A stretch of DNA of 64,000 bases from the NCBI RefSeq assembly GCF_014058425.1, contig NZ_CP049366.1, positions 2,046,001 through 2,110,000 on the forward strand, given 5' to 3'. The notes under the pieces were generated by a model. That model was not told where the DNA came from, ran no database searches, and saw nothing but the letters and a program-made list of their open reading frames with translations. A program made the position numbers and the translations under genes. Positions 1-9,059 of the stretch are shown piece after piece; within the stretch, counting starts at the first letter, position 1; the number at the start of each line of letters is the position of its first letter. Origin of the DNA: Companilactobacillus pabuli. GTDB taxonomy: Bacteria > Bacillota > Bacilli > Lactobacillales > Lactobacillaceae.

Positions 1-225
1 ATTTGCAATCATAGCATCGTTTATGCCAAACGTTTTCAAAAATTGATGATTTCAGAAAATGACATCAGTGTTTTTCAGCATTTGCTGTTTGAAAGTCAGC
101 GCTTAATGCGGGCAAATACGTATTTCAAAATACCGTCACTTAGCCCTTGCTATGGAACGCGTTCGACAGCTTATACTGACTTTGAAATCAGAAAGGTGGA
201 TGAAAATTATGTTTGCTTACGTTGA
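1..225 (+). CDS. Possible 3' end of an upstream gene (partial)
   Basis: The frame starting at base 1 is open for 74 codons to a TGA at 223-225, so it could be the tail of a gene that begins before the window. There is no ribosome binding site before the internal ATG at 43, so it does not look like a complete gene. I recognise no family. It overlaps the start of the next gene by 17 bp, as translationally coupled genes often do. It may also be a chance open frame. Confidence 0.3.
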   Translation: MCNHSIVYAKRFQKLMISENDISVFQHLLFESQRLMRANTYFKIPSLSPCYGTRSTAYTDFEIRKVDENYVCLR

Positions 226-496
226 AATTATTGATTCAGAAGAAAAAGTTTCATATGGATATTCTAATTTTTCATTTTCTAAAGGCATCCTTTCAATTAG
301 ACCAATTAAAGGGATGTTAGGTACATCAACTCAAAATATTCCTATCAAAGAAATCACTAACATCAAAGAAGACACTTATTATGGTTGGAACCGGATCTCA
401 TTTAACTTTGATAGTAAAACTTATTCCTTCCTATACAGTGGTTATGGTGAATTTGATTATTTAAAGGAACACCTAATGACTGAAATCATGGCCTAA
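209..496 (+). CDS. Small conserved-looking hypothetical protein (95 aa)
   Basis: Start ATG at 209 is chosen because AAAGGTGG ends about 9 bases upstream; the in-frame ATG at 200 touches that site and a still earlier ATG lies at 152. The product is soluble, rich in beta-prone and aromatic residues (YGYSNFSFSKG, YYGWNRISFNFD), with no signal peptide or membrane segment. The pattern of short strands would suit a small PH-like or barrel fold, but that is a guess from composition. No function is proposed. A separate gene follows 75 bp later. Confidence 0.55.
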   Translation: MFAYVEIIDSEEKVSYGYSNFSFSKGILSIRPIKGMLGTSTQNIPIKEITNIKEDTYYGWNRISFNFDSKTYSFLYSGYGEFDYLKEHLMTEIMA

Positions 497-571
497 TCAC
501 AAAACTTAATTTTTGCCCTCGTTTTCAGAATTATTATTGTATGATTAGTAGTAGAAAACAGGGGGAAAATT

Positions 572-2350
572 ATGGGGATACTAGCAGAATTCCGACGTCA
601 AAATAGCAATTTTTGGCGTTATTTTTGGAAATACAGTCAAATCATCATTTTAATTCAGTTGATTATTCATTTTATCTTGATTCCCGTTTTGAGCTTTTTA
701 GCTAACGGCATCAATTTTTTGGGTAACGTCAACTATGTTTCATACACTAACGCTTTAGAACTGATTACGCATAAACCATTAGTGGTAATTGGACTAATAT
801 TAGTCCTGTTTCTACTATTATTATTGGTTTTCGCGCAATTCACTTTATTACTAGTCAGCTTTCAAGCTATCAAATCACACGCCAATCTGAGTTGGTGGGA
901 CTATCTCAAGAGTGTCAGTAAGAATCTCTTTGGATTACCTTTCAAAGCTTTTGGATTCTTTCTATTATATTTTTTGATTATCACACCCTTTGGCAGTTTG
1001 GGATTATCTTCAACTCTTTTAAGTAAAGTCAAGATTCCCCAATTCATTCTCGATTGGCTATTTCAAGAACATTTACCATTAGGATTATTGTTGATTGTCG
1101 CTTATTTAATAGTTTTATACGTTGGAATTCGTTGGATTTTAGTACTTCCTTCAATGATTTTCGAAAATAAATCTATCAAAACTTCAATTCATCACAGTTG
1201 GAACAAAACTAGACATCAGGAATTTTATTATTTAGGAATCTTTTTGATTTTGTTAGCTGTGGTCGCCATCTTCATCACCGTTTCAACAAGTATCTTAATT
1301 GCTTTCCAATACTTGATTGATCACGTTGGTGCATTAAAAGTTCTTGATTTTCCAATGGCTGTCGTCAATATGACCGCTATTCAACTAATCAATTACATTA
1401 CGGGAATTTATGCTTCTGGGATGGCCATTTTGATTATCCTGAGTGATACACATACGAATTACTTTTATCCTAAACGTAATCACCGCTATCACAAATGGTT
1501 CTGGGGCATCTTAGGAACAGCTGTTGTCGTCAGTTTTGTTACTTACGACATTACCTACTTCAACAACTGGTTACTAGAACCACCTTTGACCATTTCTCAT
1601 CGAGGTGTTGACGATGGCAACGGTGTTCAAAACACTATCGAATCACTTAAAGCCACTGCCAAAGAAAAACCTGATTACATTGAAATGGATATTCAGGAAA
1701 CTAAGGACCACAAGTTTGTCGTTTACCATGACAACACACTCAAAGGTTTGGCTGGAATCAATAAAACTCCGAGTCAACTAACCTTAAATGAATTAACTAA
1801 GATTCAAGTTCACGAAAATGGTAAAACTATTCACATTGCAAGCTTTGATAACTATTTAGCAACTGCCACAAAATTACATCAAAAACTATTAGTCGAATTA
1901 AAAGATGTTTCTGGTAATAAGTCCGATTTTGTCAGTCTCTTTGCCAAAAAATATGGTAAGAAGTTGCAAGAAAACAAAGCAATGGTACATTCTTTGGATT
2001 ATCAATACATCGAAGATACCAAACGGCTTTTGCCTAAGATTCAAACTAGTTACGTCTTACCATTCAACCTCTTTGGGGTTCCTTACACTAATTCCAATGC
2101 ATTCACGATGGAATACACGACTCTAAACGATTCCTTCATTGACCAAGCACACATTCAACAAAAGAAGGTTTTCGCTTGGACTGTTAACGATACTTCCGAT
2201 ATGGATCGAATGATTTTTATGGGTGCTGACGGTGTGATTACTGATAATCTCAGTGATTTGCATGAAGAAATTGCCGATTTGTTTAAAGATTCTAGTTATT
2301 CTGAACGAATGACAGTTTACGTAACACAAATGCAAGATCCATTCGAATGA
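572..2350 (+). CDS. Membrane-anchored glycerophosphodiester phosphodiesterase
   Basis: Hydrolyses glycerophosphodiesters, probably from lipids or teichoic acid, to an alcohol and glycerol phosphate. The first ~330 residues hold about seven hydrophobic segments, the layout of the membrane domain found on Gram-positive GDPD proteins. From residue ~343 the catalytic GDPD domain shows HRG, then NTIES, EMDIQ and a VVYHDNTL motif, the usual metal and catalytic His/Glu/Asp residues; a late WTVND and GVITDNLSDL complete the fold. At 592 aa it is full length for the family. AGGGGGAAA precedes the ATG. The gene is alone and ends in a strong bidirectional terminator. Substrate is not visible from sequence. 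Confidence 0.9.
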   Translation: MGILAEFRRQNSNFWRYFWKYSQIIILIQLIIHFILIPVLSFLANGINFLGNVNYVSYTNALELITHKPLVVIGLILVLFLLLLLVFAQFTLLLVSFQAIKSHANLSWWDYLKSVSKNLFGLPFKAFGFFLLYFLIITPFGSLGLSSTLLSKVKIPQFILDWLFQEHLPLGLLLIVAYLIVLYVGIRWILVLPSMIFENKSIKTSIHHSWNKTRHQEFYYLGIFLILLAVVAIFITVSTSILIAFQYLIDHVGALKVLDFPMAVVNMTAIQLINYITGIYASGMAILIILSDTHTNYFYPKRNHRYHKWFWGILGTAVVVSFVTYDITYFNNWLLEPPLTISHRGVDDGNGVQNTIESLKATAKEKPDYIEMDIQETKDHKFVVYHDNTLKGLAGINKTPSQLTLNELTKIQVHENGKTIHIASFDNYLATATKLHQKLLVELKDVSGNKSDFVSLFAKKYGKKLQENKAMVHSLDYQYIEDTKRLLPKIQTSYVLPFNLFGVPYTNSNAFTMEYTTLNDSFIDQAHIQQKKVFAWTVNDTSDMDRMIFMGADGVITDNLSDLHEEIADLFKDSSYSERMTVYVTQMQDPFE

Positions 2351-2351
2351 T

Positions 2352-2399
2352 AAAAAAGCAGTTTTCTCTTTTAAATTATCAGAGAAAACTGCTTTTTTA
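2352..2399. terminator. Bidirectional intrinsic terminator
   Basis: A 17-bp stem (AAAAAGCAGTTTTCTCT and its complement) has an 11-base loop and is flanked by A and T runs. It can end both the GDPD gene on the plus strand and the converging kdgK operon on the minus strand. Confidence 0.9.
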
Positions 2400-3389
2400 T
2401 CTAATCAAGTCATTCGACCCATCACTATCAATATAACCAAAGACATCTTCTTTAGTAAAAATCGGTGTATCATTCATCGATGCTTGGGCCAAAACTGAAT
2501 TTGCGACGGCAAATTTCAGGATATCTTCGAAAGTCCATTTTTCTAACAGTCCACAGATTATTCCACTAGCAAAAGCATCCCCGCTACCGATTCGATCGAT
2601 GATATTTAATTTATGCTTACTGGAGCGATAGATTTTGTCATGATGGAACAAGAAGCCCTCAAAATACTTCTCACCATCTACAATACTACGACGACTACCG
2701 GCAAAGAAATTGATTTGATATTCGATACAGAATTTTTTGTACAACTCAGTTTCATCGTCAATTTGGTAATCCAACAAATCCGTTAAATCCCTCTTACTAC
2801 CAAAGACGATATCGACGTATGGCAAAATTTCTTGGTATCGTTTCTTCATTGTTTCGTGATCAATATCCGAATTTAAGCTCATCCGATAATTAAAATCAAA
2901 ACAGACGATTTTATTTCTTGATTGAGCTACTTGAGCTAATTTTTTGGCGGCTTTTCGTGTTTGATCAGTCAAACTCAGAGTGATGCCGCAAATATGAACA
3001 ATATCCACACCTGTCAAAGCTTTTTCGAAATCGTAATCCTCAACTTTACTCTTACTAAAAGCACTAGACAGACGGTCCTGATAAGTTACTCGTTGAGGTC
3101 GTGGTCCAAACCCCAATTCAACGAAGAAGCTGCCAATATTATGACCTTGATAAATAATCTTTCGATCAGAAATACCAAGTTTCCGTAAATCAGCTGCCGC
3201 CTTTTTTCCAACAGGATTATCTGGTAATACAGTTAAAATTGATGTGTCGTAGTCAAAATGGGCCAAACTACTCAACAAATTAACGCCCGTCCCCACAGTT
3301 GTGACCGTCATGTCGTCAGTTTGTTCGAGCATTTTATGATCATTGACGGTATAACGTAACATAACTTCGCCAAAGGCTAAAATATTCAT
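2397..3389 (-). CDS. kdgK: 2-dehydro-3-deoxygluconokinase (PfkB family)
   Basis: Phosphorylates 2-keto-3-deoxygluconate to KDGP, which the aldolase encoded next door splits to pyruvate and glyceraldehyde 3-phosphate. The 330-aa length fits PfkB sugar kinases. The N-terminus carries the GEVMLR start and a VGTGVNLLSSLAHF segment like the GGxxxNvA substrate motif. The C-terminal signature DRIGSGDAFASG contains the catalytic Asp and anion-hole glycines. It is the last gene of the operon that begins with the EIIC at 8986, 11 bp after the aldolase gene. Exact substrate is inferred from the aldolase neighbour. Confidence 0.85.
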   Translation of the reverse strand: MNILAFGEVMLRYTVNDHKMLEQTDDMTVTTVGTGVNLLSSLAHFDYDTSILTVLPDNPVGKKAAADLRKLGISDRKIIYQGHNIGSFFVELGFGPRPQRVTYQDRLSSAFSKSKVEDYDFEKALTGVDIVHICGITLSLTDQTRKAAKKLAQVAQSRNKIVCFDFNYRMSLNSDIDHETMKKRYQEILPYVDIVFGSKRDLTDLLDYQIDDETELYKKFCIEYQINFFAGSRRSIVDGEKYFEGFLFHHDKIYRSSKHKLNIIDRIGSGDAFASGIICGLLEKWTFEDILKFAVANSVLAQASMNDTPIFTKEDVFGYIDSDGSNDLIR

Positions 3390-3400
3390 CTGAAAAACCT

Positions 3401-4132
3401 CTAAAATCTTTTGATTATTTGATATAACTTAGCAACGTCTTCTGGTCTAGTATCACCATTTTCATCGATGATTGAGCTGTAAACATGAGGAATGATACGT
3501 TTAACACCAGCGTCTACAGCAATTTGGACGATTTCTTCAAAGTTATTTAGATCAATTCCACCAGTTGGTTCGAGGTCAAAATCATTTTCAGCACAAGCTT
3601 TAGCAACAGCTTCGTATTCTTCTTTGTGAGTTAAACCTTTCATTGGGAAAAATTTGATGGAAGAACCACCCATATCTTTGAGTAATGCGATGGCTGTTTC
3701 AATGTTTACTTCAGTTGGAGCTGTTTGACTACTCAAAGGACCAGTTGCCAAATTGACGAAACCGACTTTACCAGTTGGAGAAACTAGTCCATTGATAATG
3801 GTCTCATTTTGTCCAAGAGCTTGACGACTGGCACCTACACCTGTGAACACTTGATTAACGTGTTGTGGTTGGATAGCCTTTGAAACTCTGACTACCATAC
3901 TACTTTGATTAGGATCACCTGCACCTAAACCGACAGAAACAGCATTGTCGATAGCTTTTTGATATTCTTTCATATCAGCAATAGCAGCTTCATCAGTTGG
4001 ATAGTTCTTAGTCAAAACTCCTAATACTACATGACCTTCAGCGGCTTCATAACAGTCCTTAGCATTTTGAACTGAATTAGCTAAGACATTCAAACAAATT
4101 CCATTCTCCAAATAATTTGGTCTTAAACTCAT
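3401..4132 (-). CDS. KDGP aldolase, DagF/DgaF family
   Basis: Member of the family of 2-dehydro-3-deoxy-phosphogluconate aldolases found with DgaE-type ammonia-lyases; the product would be pyruvate plus glyceraldehyde 3-phosphate. Seen in the sequence are a TIM-barrel-like pattern, SSIKFFPMKGL with a candidate Schiff-base lysine, and the LEPTGGIDLNNF segment near the phosphate end of the barrel. The ATG at 4132 is chosen because GGAGG lies 8 bases upstream; it starts one base after the upstream stop. That GGAGGA also encodes the final Gly-Gly of the DgaE-like protein, so translation is probably coupled. Confidence 0.8.
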   Translation of the reverse strand: MSLRPNYLENGICLNVLANSVQNAKDCYEAAEGHVVLGVLTKNYPTDEAAIADMKEYQKAIDNAVSVGLGAGDPNQSSMVVRVSKAIQPQHVNQVFTGVGASRQALGQNETIINGLVSPTGKVGFVNLATGPLSSQTAPTEVNIETAIALLKDMGGSSIKFFPMKGLTHKEEYEAVAKACAENDFDLEPTGGIDLNNFEEIVQIAVDAGVKRIIPHVYSSIIDENGDTRPEDVAKLYQIIKRF

Positions 4133-4133
4133 C

Positions 4134-5231
4134 TTAATTTCCTCCAACGATTTCTTTTAATCTTGAAACGATTTGATACATTTCTACTTCATTAACAGCC
4201 CGAATATCAAATTCAATAATGCCTTCATTCACTCGATATTCACGTGCATAAATAGCTATTTCACCATTTCGTAACTGATCACAAATTTCTTTAGCCGATA
4301 AATTGCCAGTTGGCTTCACTTCAGCACGGTATATTTCACGACCAGCACCATCTTGAACGATTTTGACATCCATATTGGGGATTTGAGCTAGATTGTCAAC
4401 GAATGGCTTGAGTCTTTCAATCATCGATTCGCCAGACTCTGAACCATCTTTCAAATATTTGGCAATTGCGGCTGTTAATCCAATAATATTTTCCTTACCA
4501 ATCTTCATGGCCCGACCAATACCGAATCCTTGCATACGAGCCCACTTGATATATTCACTTTTACCGAAAATCACCCCAGAGGCAGGTCCTTCAATTGCTT
4601 TGGCACCACTATAAATTACAATATCAGCACCCATTTTGATGTATTTCAACAAGTCTTCTTCGGCAGCAGCATCCAAAACTAATGGCAAACTATGACGATG
4701 AGCAACTTCAATTGCTTCTGGTATCGTCAACATGCTTTTTTGCACCGTATGGTGGCTCTTGATGTATAAAATGGCGGCTGTTTGGTCAGTAATCTGCATT
4801 TCTAAATGTTCTGGCTTACACATATTGCTGTAACCAGCTGGAACCATTTTTCCACCCGCAACAGAAATCATCACATCCACTGGTGTTCCGTAGTCAACAT
4901 CGTGACCCATTGGCAAAATTACTTCTCGTTTAGTAATGCGGTCGGTATAAGGATGGTAAACATGATATTGGCTGCCTTGACCGATAATTCCCGCAAGAGA
5001 CTCGGCAATTCCAGCTGAAGCAGAGTTGACTACTAGAGCATCTTCACTACCAACTAATCGAGCTAAATACTCACCCGTTTTAACTAAAAGATCTGACATT
5101 TCAAAGAAGTTTTGTGCACCCAATTTTTGAGCATTCACTACTTCATCTGAAACTTTTGAAACACCTAAAATCGTCATTTTGCCGTCTGCATTGATAACGC
5201 GTTTTAATTTGTATTTATCATATAGATCCAT
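4134..5231 (-). CDS. PLP-dependent ammonia-lyase, DgaE/SelA-like
   Basis: A fold-type I PLP enzyme related to selenocysteine synthase. In the D-glucosaminate pathway the DgaE relative converts glucosaminate 6-phosphate to KDGP and ammonia, which fits the aldolase that follows. The PLP lysine is in IYSGAKAIEGPASG near residue 210, preceded by VLDAAAEEDL, which would hold the cofactor Asp. The N-terminus has NADGKMTILGVSKVS, typical of the SelA-like group. 365 aa is full length. The start codon overlaps the amidohydrolase end by 14 bp. Substrate assignment comes from gene context. Confidence 0.8.
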   Translation of the reverse strand: MDLYDKYKLKRVINADGKMTILGVSKVSDEVVNAQKLGAQNFFEMSDLLVKTGEYLARLVGSEDALVVNSASAGIAESLAGIIGQGSQYHVYHPYTDRITKREVILPMGHDVDYGTPVDVMISVAGGKMVPAGYSNMCKPEHLEMQITDQTAAILYIKSHHTVQKSMLTIPEAIEVAHRHSLPLVLDAAAEEDLLKYIKMGADIVIYSGAKAIEGPASGVIFGKSEYIKWARMQGFGIGRAMKIGKENIIGLTAAIAKYLKDGSESGESMIERLKPFVDNLAQIPNMDVKIVQDGAGREIYRAEVKPTGNLSAKEICDQLRNGEIAIYAREYRVNEGIIEFDIRAVNEVEMYQIVSRLKEIVGGN

Positions 5232-6345
5232 TGTTTTCTCCTATCGCATAACTTTGACCGCCGATGATACTGTAAATTGGCTCTACAACAGTGTTAGTTT
5301 GAAATTTATTGCCATCTGAATCGACTAAATCTTTTGGTTCATTTTTGACATTAAAAATTGTTAAATCAGCATCCTTGCCGACTAATAATTCACCTTTATC
5401 CAAATTGAAATTGTGAGCTGGAACTGTTGTGATCATTGGAATTACTTGTTTCAAATCAAAACCTAGATAAAGCATCTTCTCAATACAAGTTGCCATGTTA
5501 TATACAGGACCATGCTCACGGTTGTGATGATAAATATCGGTGCTAAGACTTTGAGCAAAGACATTTTCTGTGGTAGCTTGCTGAGCTGTTTTGACATTAA
5601 AACTCTCGGAACCATGTCCAATATCAAAAATAATTCCTTTTGACAAAGCCTTTTTAACGAATTCTTTTACTTGTCCATCTGAATTCAAAATACCGTTGTC
5701 TTTACCATTGAAACAATGAGTAATAATATCGCCTTTCTCTAAAACATCCATTATTTCTGACAACGTTGGTGGATTAGTTCCAACATGGACCATCAGTGGC
5801 AAATGTTGCGTTAATAATTTTTGGAACATTTTGGCTTTAATTAGTGGCTTAATTCCATTGTCGACTACAACTGATTTGCTAATTCGAGCCTTGATGCCCA
5901 CGATAAATTCAGGATATTGATTAATCATCCTTTGAAGTGGCACATATTCAACTTTAGACATATCTGCCAACTCATTTTGAGCTAAAATACCCGTTTTAGA
6001 AATATTGATCATTGCAAAAACATTAGTCTTTTTTTGACGAGTAATCTGATAGAAATCTTCAATATTGTCAGCACCAGTGGAACCAGCATCAATCACTGTC
6101 GTAACTCCAGTTAAATAGCCGACTTTATCGGGATCATCATAATAAAGTGACAATTTTTCATAGCAGTGAACGTGATCGTCAATCCAACCGGCACTAACAT
6201 AAGAATCATTGTGTAAATCAATTTCCTCATCAGCTGCTATAACATCCAATTTAGGGCCGATTTGAGCAATTTTTTGATCCTCAATCAATATTTCCAAAGG
6301 AAAACCACTAATGTCTTGGCCATTTTTGATGTAAAGACTAGTCAC
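5218..6345 (-). CDS. Amidohydrolase/deacetylase-family metallohydrolase
   Basis: A metal-dependent hydrolase of the amidohydrolase superfamily, plausibly removing an N-acyl group before the DgaE-like step. Metal ligands appear as DDHVHCYE (the HxH motif, near residue 57), then MVHVGTNPP, ITHCFNGKDNG, DIGHGSESF and a late STDIYHHN Asp. Strong annotation precedents for this subgroup are in enterococci, where it also sits with SelA-like and aldolase genes. The start codon is GTG at 6345 with AGGAGG 5 bases upstream; an ATG two bases earlier is out of frame. The exact substrate is unknown. Confidence 0.8.
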   Translation of the reverse strand: MTSLYIKNGQDISGFPLEILIEDQKIAQIGPKLDVIAADEEIDLHNDSYVSAGWIDDHVHCYEKLSLYYDDPDKVGYLTGVTTVIDAGSTGADNIEDFYQITRQKKTNVFAMINISKTGILAQNELADMSKVEYVPLQRMINQYPEFIVGIKARISKSVVVDNGIKPLIKAKMFQKLLTQHLPLMVHVGTNPPTLSEIMDVLEKGDIITHCFNGKDNGILNSDGQVKEFVKKALSKGIIFDIGHGSESFNVKTAQQATTENVFAQSLSTDIYHHNREHGPVYNMATCIEKMLYLGFDLKQVIPMITTVPAHNFNLDKGELLVGKDADLTIFNVKNEPKDLVDSDGNKFQTNTVVEPIYSIIGGQSYAIGENNGSI

Positions 6346-6347
6346 AT

Positions 6348-7436
6348 TTACCTCCTAAACTTGAACTTATCCCAAGGTCCGACGTAATCTAGCAGGAATA
6401 ATTCAGATTGAGAAATTTGAGCAACTTTATTTTTACGTTCATCTGTGTGATCTTGTAGCACAACTTGTAATTCATTCTTGTACTTACCAAAATTATCATT
6501 ACCAATAACGATGTCGCCACGTTTGAAATCATGGGAGGATTGGCTGACAGGATTATCGTTATTCTTATACTTCTTTCTAACCTCAGTCGAACGAATCACT
6601 AAGTCAGTGATGTCACCACGTCTAACGTGTTGGTTGTCTAGTAAAATCTCCCGTTCAACTTGATTAATATCATCTGATAATTCAACATTGAAAACTAATT
6701 GATAACGATTGATTTCACTGAGCTTTTTCAACTCATCTTCAGATGCATAAGCATTACCAATAATGACGCAATCAATCAAATTAGTTGCGAATAAATGCTT
6801 AGCTTGAACTTCAATTGGTAAATCACGGTGCATCTCCAAAGTTGGTAACCCGTCGTTGATATCCCAAGGACCAATCTTGCCAACTTGTGATGTGATAAAG
6901 GCTGCTGTTTCAATACCATGTTTTTTGAAACGCTTTGAAGCACTGATAAAGAAATCTAGTGGTAGACCAGTACCTCGTTGAGGATAAAAATTGTGACATC
7001 CATAAATGAATGGTTGGTTAGCTGAATAGCTGAGGATATTGTCTAAATAAGCAACGTCATTACTCATATTTAATTCAATATTCAAAGCCTGAGGATTGTA
7101 AGATAAAAGTGCCTCTTTTTGTCCGTCGAATCCTTGATCCAATCTGATTGCATCGGCTCCTAATTCAGAGAAGAAATCCAAATCATCATAGGAAATCCCT
7201 AATTGATCAAAGATATTTGGTGCAATATCCAAAGTAGTTGAAAAGCCTAGATCTTTTGCAAAGCTAATTAAATCGCTGAATTTTTTGGCAACTTTTTCTT
7301 TACCTTCAGAAACTTCCAACATACTCATAAAGATCCTCGTGAAACCATAACGATTAGCTTGAACTAAATAACGCTTATCATCATCCAAATTACTGTGATC
7401 TGGATAAAGTGAGATACCTAAAGACCTTTTGGTCAT
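6348..7436 (-). CDS. MupG/DUF871-family TIM-barrel protein
   Basis: Homologues include MupG, the intracellular 6-phospho-N-acetylmuramidase of Gram-positive bacteria, which cleaves phosphorylated disaccharides. The 362-aa protein has the two expected parts: a TIM barrel opening with LGISLYPDHS and containing DAIRLDQGFDG and YGCHNFYPQRGTGL, and from about residue 245 a small beta-rich cyclophilin-like domain (RRGDITDLVIRS, FKRGDIVIGNDN). Its ATG overlaps the stop of the small membrane protein (ATGA). In this operon it probably acts on a phosphorylated product of the EIIC, but which sugar is unknown. Confidence 0.8.
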   Translation of the reverse strand: MTKRSLGISLYPDHSNLDDDKRYLVQANRYGFTRIFMSMLEVSEGKEKVAKKFSDLISFAKDLGFSTTLDIAPNIFDQLGISYDDLDFFSELGADAIRLDQGFDGQKEALLSYNPQALNIELNMSNDVAYLDNILSYSANQPFIYGCHNFYPQRGTGLPLDFFISASKRFKKHGIETAAFITSQVGKIGPWDINDGLPTLEMHRDLPIEVQAKHLFATNLIDCVIIGNAYASEDELKKLSEINRYQLVFNVELSDDINQVEREILLDNQHVRRGDITDLVIRSTEVRKKYKNNDNPVSQSSHDFKRGDIVIGNDNFGKYKNELQVVLQDHTDERKNKVAQISQSELFLLDYVGPWDKFKFRR

Positions 7437-7699
7437 ATCTTCTTACCTCTTTCCATTTTTTTAAACTCTCGCAAGTAATACTCTGAAATATTGATTGATA
7501 AATAGATGGTACTTAAAATTACGAGAATAACTGCTGGTTTAAAAAAGAAACTCACAACCGCTGTCAAAAAGATTATTAGCGATGAAATTAAAATTAATTT
7601 TCCTGCTTTTAATCCTTTGAGAAATTTAGGTACGAATCCTTTTTGAACCAAAATCTCGCAAGTAATAAAGTAGATAAATAATAGTAGAAACACGATCAT
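7433..7699 (-). CDS. Small membrane protein (88 aa) in PTS operon
   Basis: The 88-aa product has about three hydrophobic segments (FLLLFIYFITCEILV, LILISSLIIFLTAVVSFFF, VILVILSTIYLSI) and a basic C-terminus (REFKKMERGKK). I do not recognise the family. It lies between the EIIC and MupG-like genes, 9 bp after the former and overlapping the latter by 4 bp, so it is almost certainly translated. A role beside the transporter is suggested only by position. Confidence 0.65.
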   Translation of the reverse strand: MIVFLLLFIYFITCEILVQKGFVPKFLKGLKAGKLILISSLIIFLTAVVSFFFKPAVILVILSTIYLSINISEYYLREFKKMERGKKI

Positions 7700-7708
7700 C
7701 TCATCACC

Positions 7709-8986
7709 CTATTCTTTTTCCAATTGTTGTTTTTCAAAGACTTTAAAGAATGGATAGTAAATTGCCAAATCGATTAAGAAATTGACGAATACTAAAATCA
7801 AGGCTGGAATACTCCAGTCGGTACTGACAAAAGCACCTAATGGACTAGGAACTGTAAATGGTAAACGAGCCATCATCATCGGCACGACTCCAGTTATCGT
7901 CAGAACGTATGACAGCGTCCCGGTCACTAAAGGTCCTAAAATAAATGGAATACCTAAGATTGGGTTCATAACAATTGGGGCACCGAAGATAATTGGTTCA
8001 TTGATATTGAACAATCCTGGTAAGAATGATAATTTTCCTAAATCTTTTAGATAAGCTGATTTAGAAAACATGAACAAAACAACTAATGCTAAAGTACCAC
8101 CGGCACCACCGATCCAAAGGAACCATTGTAAGAATTGTTCTGTAAAAATTGTTGAAAGTTGGTGTGCACTAGTACCGTTAGTGAATTCACCCATGTTTTG
8201 AGCAATTGACATTTCCCAAAATGGTCTAGTAATTGGTGCCAAAATTGCTGCCCCGTGAATTCCCAAAGTCCAAAAACCAGTAATCAAGAGAATCGTTAGT
8301 AAACCACCAAAGAGGCTATTACCAACTAAGACTCCTTTCAGTGGCATCAAAATCGTTGTCAAGAAAGTAGAAATATTGAAGTTCAAAACGTATCTAATAA
8401 ACCAGAAAAATAGCAAGATAAATGCTGCTGGAAATAGAGCTACGAAGGAATTTGAAACTTCTGGTGGAACACCGGCTGGCATTTTGATAGTGATATTTTT
8501 TTCTTTGAAGAAACGATAAATTTCAACTGTCAAAAGTCCAGTCACAATTGAAGCAAATAGTGATGAAGCCGAAAGATTGGCAATATTGATATAACGTCCA
8601 GCATCAATTACCCCTTTGACATTGTCTGTCACTTGAATTGGGGCTGCGGCAGAAATTAGAAAAGCCAATACAGCTAAGGTTCCATTAGTCAATTTGTCCA
8701 ATTTATAATAATCGGCTAATGATGAAGCAATTCCAAAAGCTGCATAGAGTGCTAAAATCCCAACCGTATAACGGAATGGAATATCCAGAATATCTTTGTA
8801 TGGTTCCAACATTTTAGCGACTGCTTCGATCGGGATGTTATTGATGATCGTGAAGAACGAACCAACAATCGTTAGTGGTAGCGTTGAAATGATACCCTTT
8901 CTGATTGCCATCATGTGTCGTTGTGCACCCATTTTGTTCGCGACTGGCACGATTTTAACATTCAAAAAATTAATAAAGTTATCCAT
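7709..8986 (-). CDS. PTS EIIC, lactose/cellobiose family
   Basis: Integral membrane channel that would import a sugar while phosphorylating it. The 425-aa protein fits the CelB/LacE EIIC family: about ten membrane segments, the N-terminal RHMMAIRKGIISTLPLTIVGSFF block, TLGIHGAAILAP with the substrate-loop His, and the NINEPIIFGAPIVMNP motif holding the conserved Glu. It is the first structural gene of the operon. No EIIA or EIIB of this family is in the window, so it must use partners encoded elsewhere. A promoter and operator lie just upstream. Confidence 0.9.
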   Translation of the reverse strand: MDNFINFLNVKIVPVANKMGAQRHMMAIRKGIISTLPLTIVGSFFTIINNIPIEAVAKMLEPYKDILDIPFRYTVGILALYAAFGIASSLADYYKLDKLTNGTLAVLAFLISAAAPIQVTDNVKGVIDAGRYINIANLSASSLFASIVTGLLTVEIYRFFKEKNITIKMPAGVPPEVSNSFVALFPAAFILLFFWFIRYVLNFNISTFLTTILMPLKGVLVGNSLFGGLLTILLITGFWTLGIHGAAILAPITRPFWEMSIAQNMGEFTNGTSAHQLSTIFTEQFLQWFLWIGGAGGTLALVVLFMFSKSAYLKDLGKLSFLPGLFNINEPIIFGAPIVMNPILGIPFILGPLVTGTLSYVLTITGVVPMMMARLPFTVPSPLGAFVSTDWSIPALILVFVNFLIDLAIYYPFFKVFEKQQLEKE

Positions 8987-9012
8987 TTAGTACCTCCTCC
9001 TTTTTCGCAAAT

Positions 9013-9049
9013 ATAATAACATTATAATGTTATAATGTAAACGCTTAAA
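9013..9049 (-). promoter_or_regulatory. Promoter, GntR-like operator and cre of the KDG operon
   Basis: Read on the minus strand: TTTACA (9036-9041), 17-base spacer, TATTAT (9013-9018). A perfect 12-bp palindrome ACATTATAATGT (9019-9030) fills the spacer, a good place for the adjacent GntR repressor. TGTAAACGCTTAAA (9036-9049) matches the cre consensus with one mismatch and covers the -35 box, so CcpA control is likely. Confidence 0.7.
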
Positions 9050-9059
9050 TAAAGATTAT

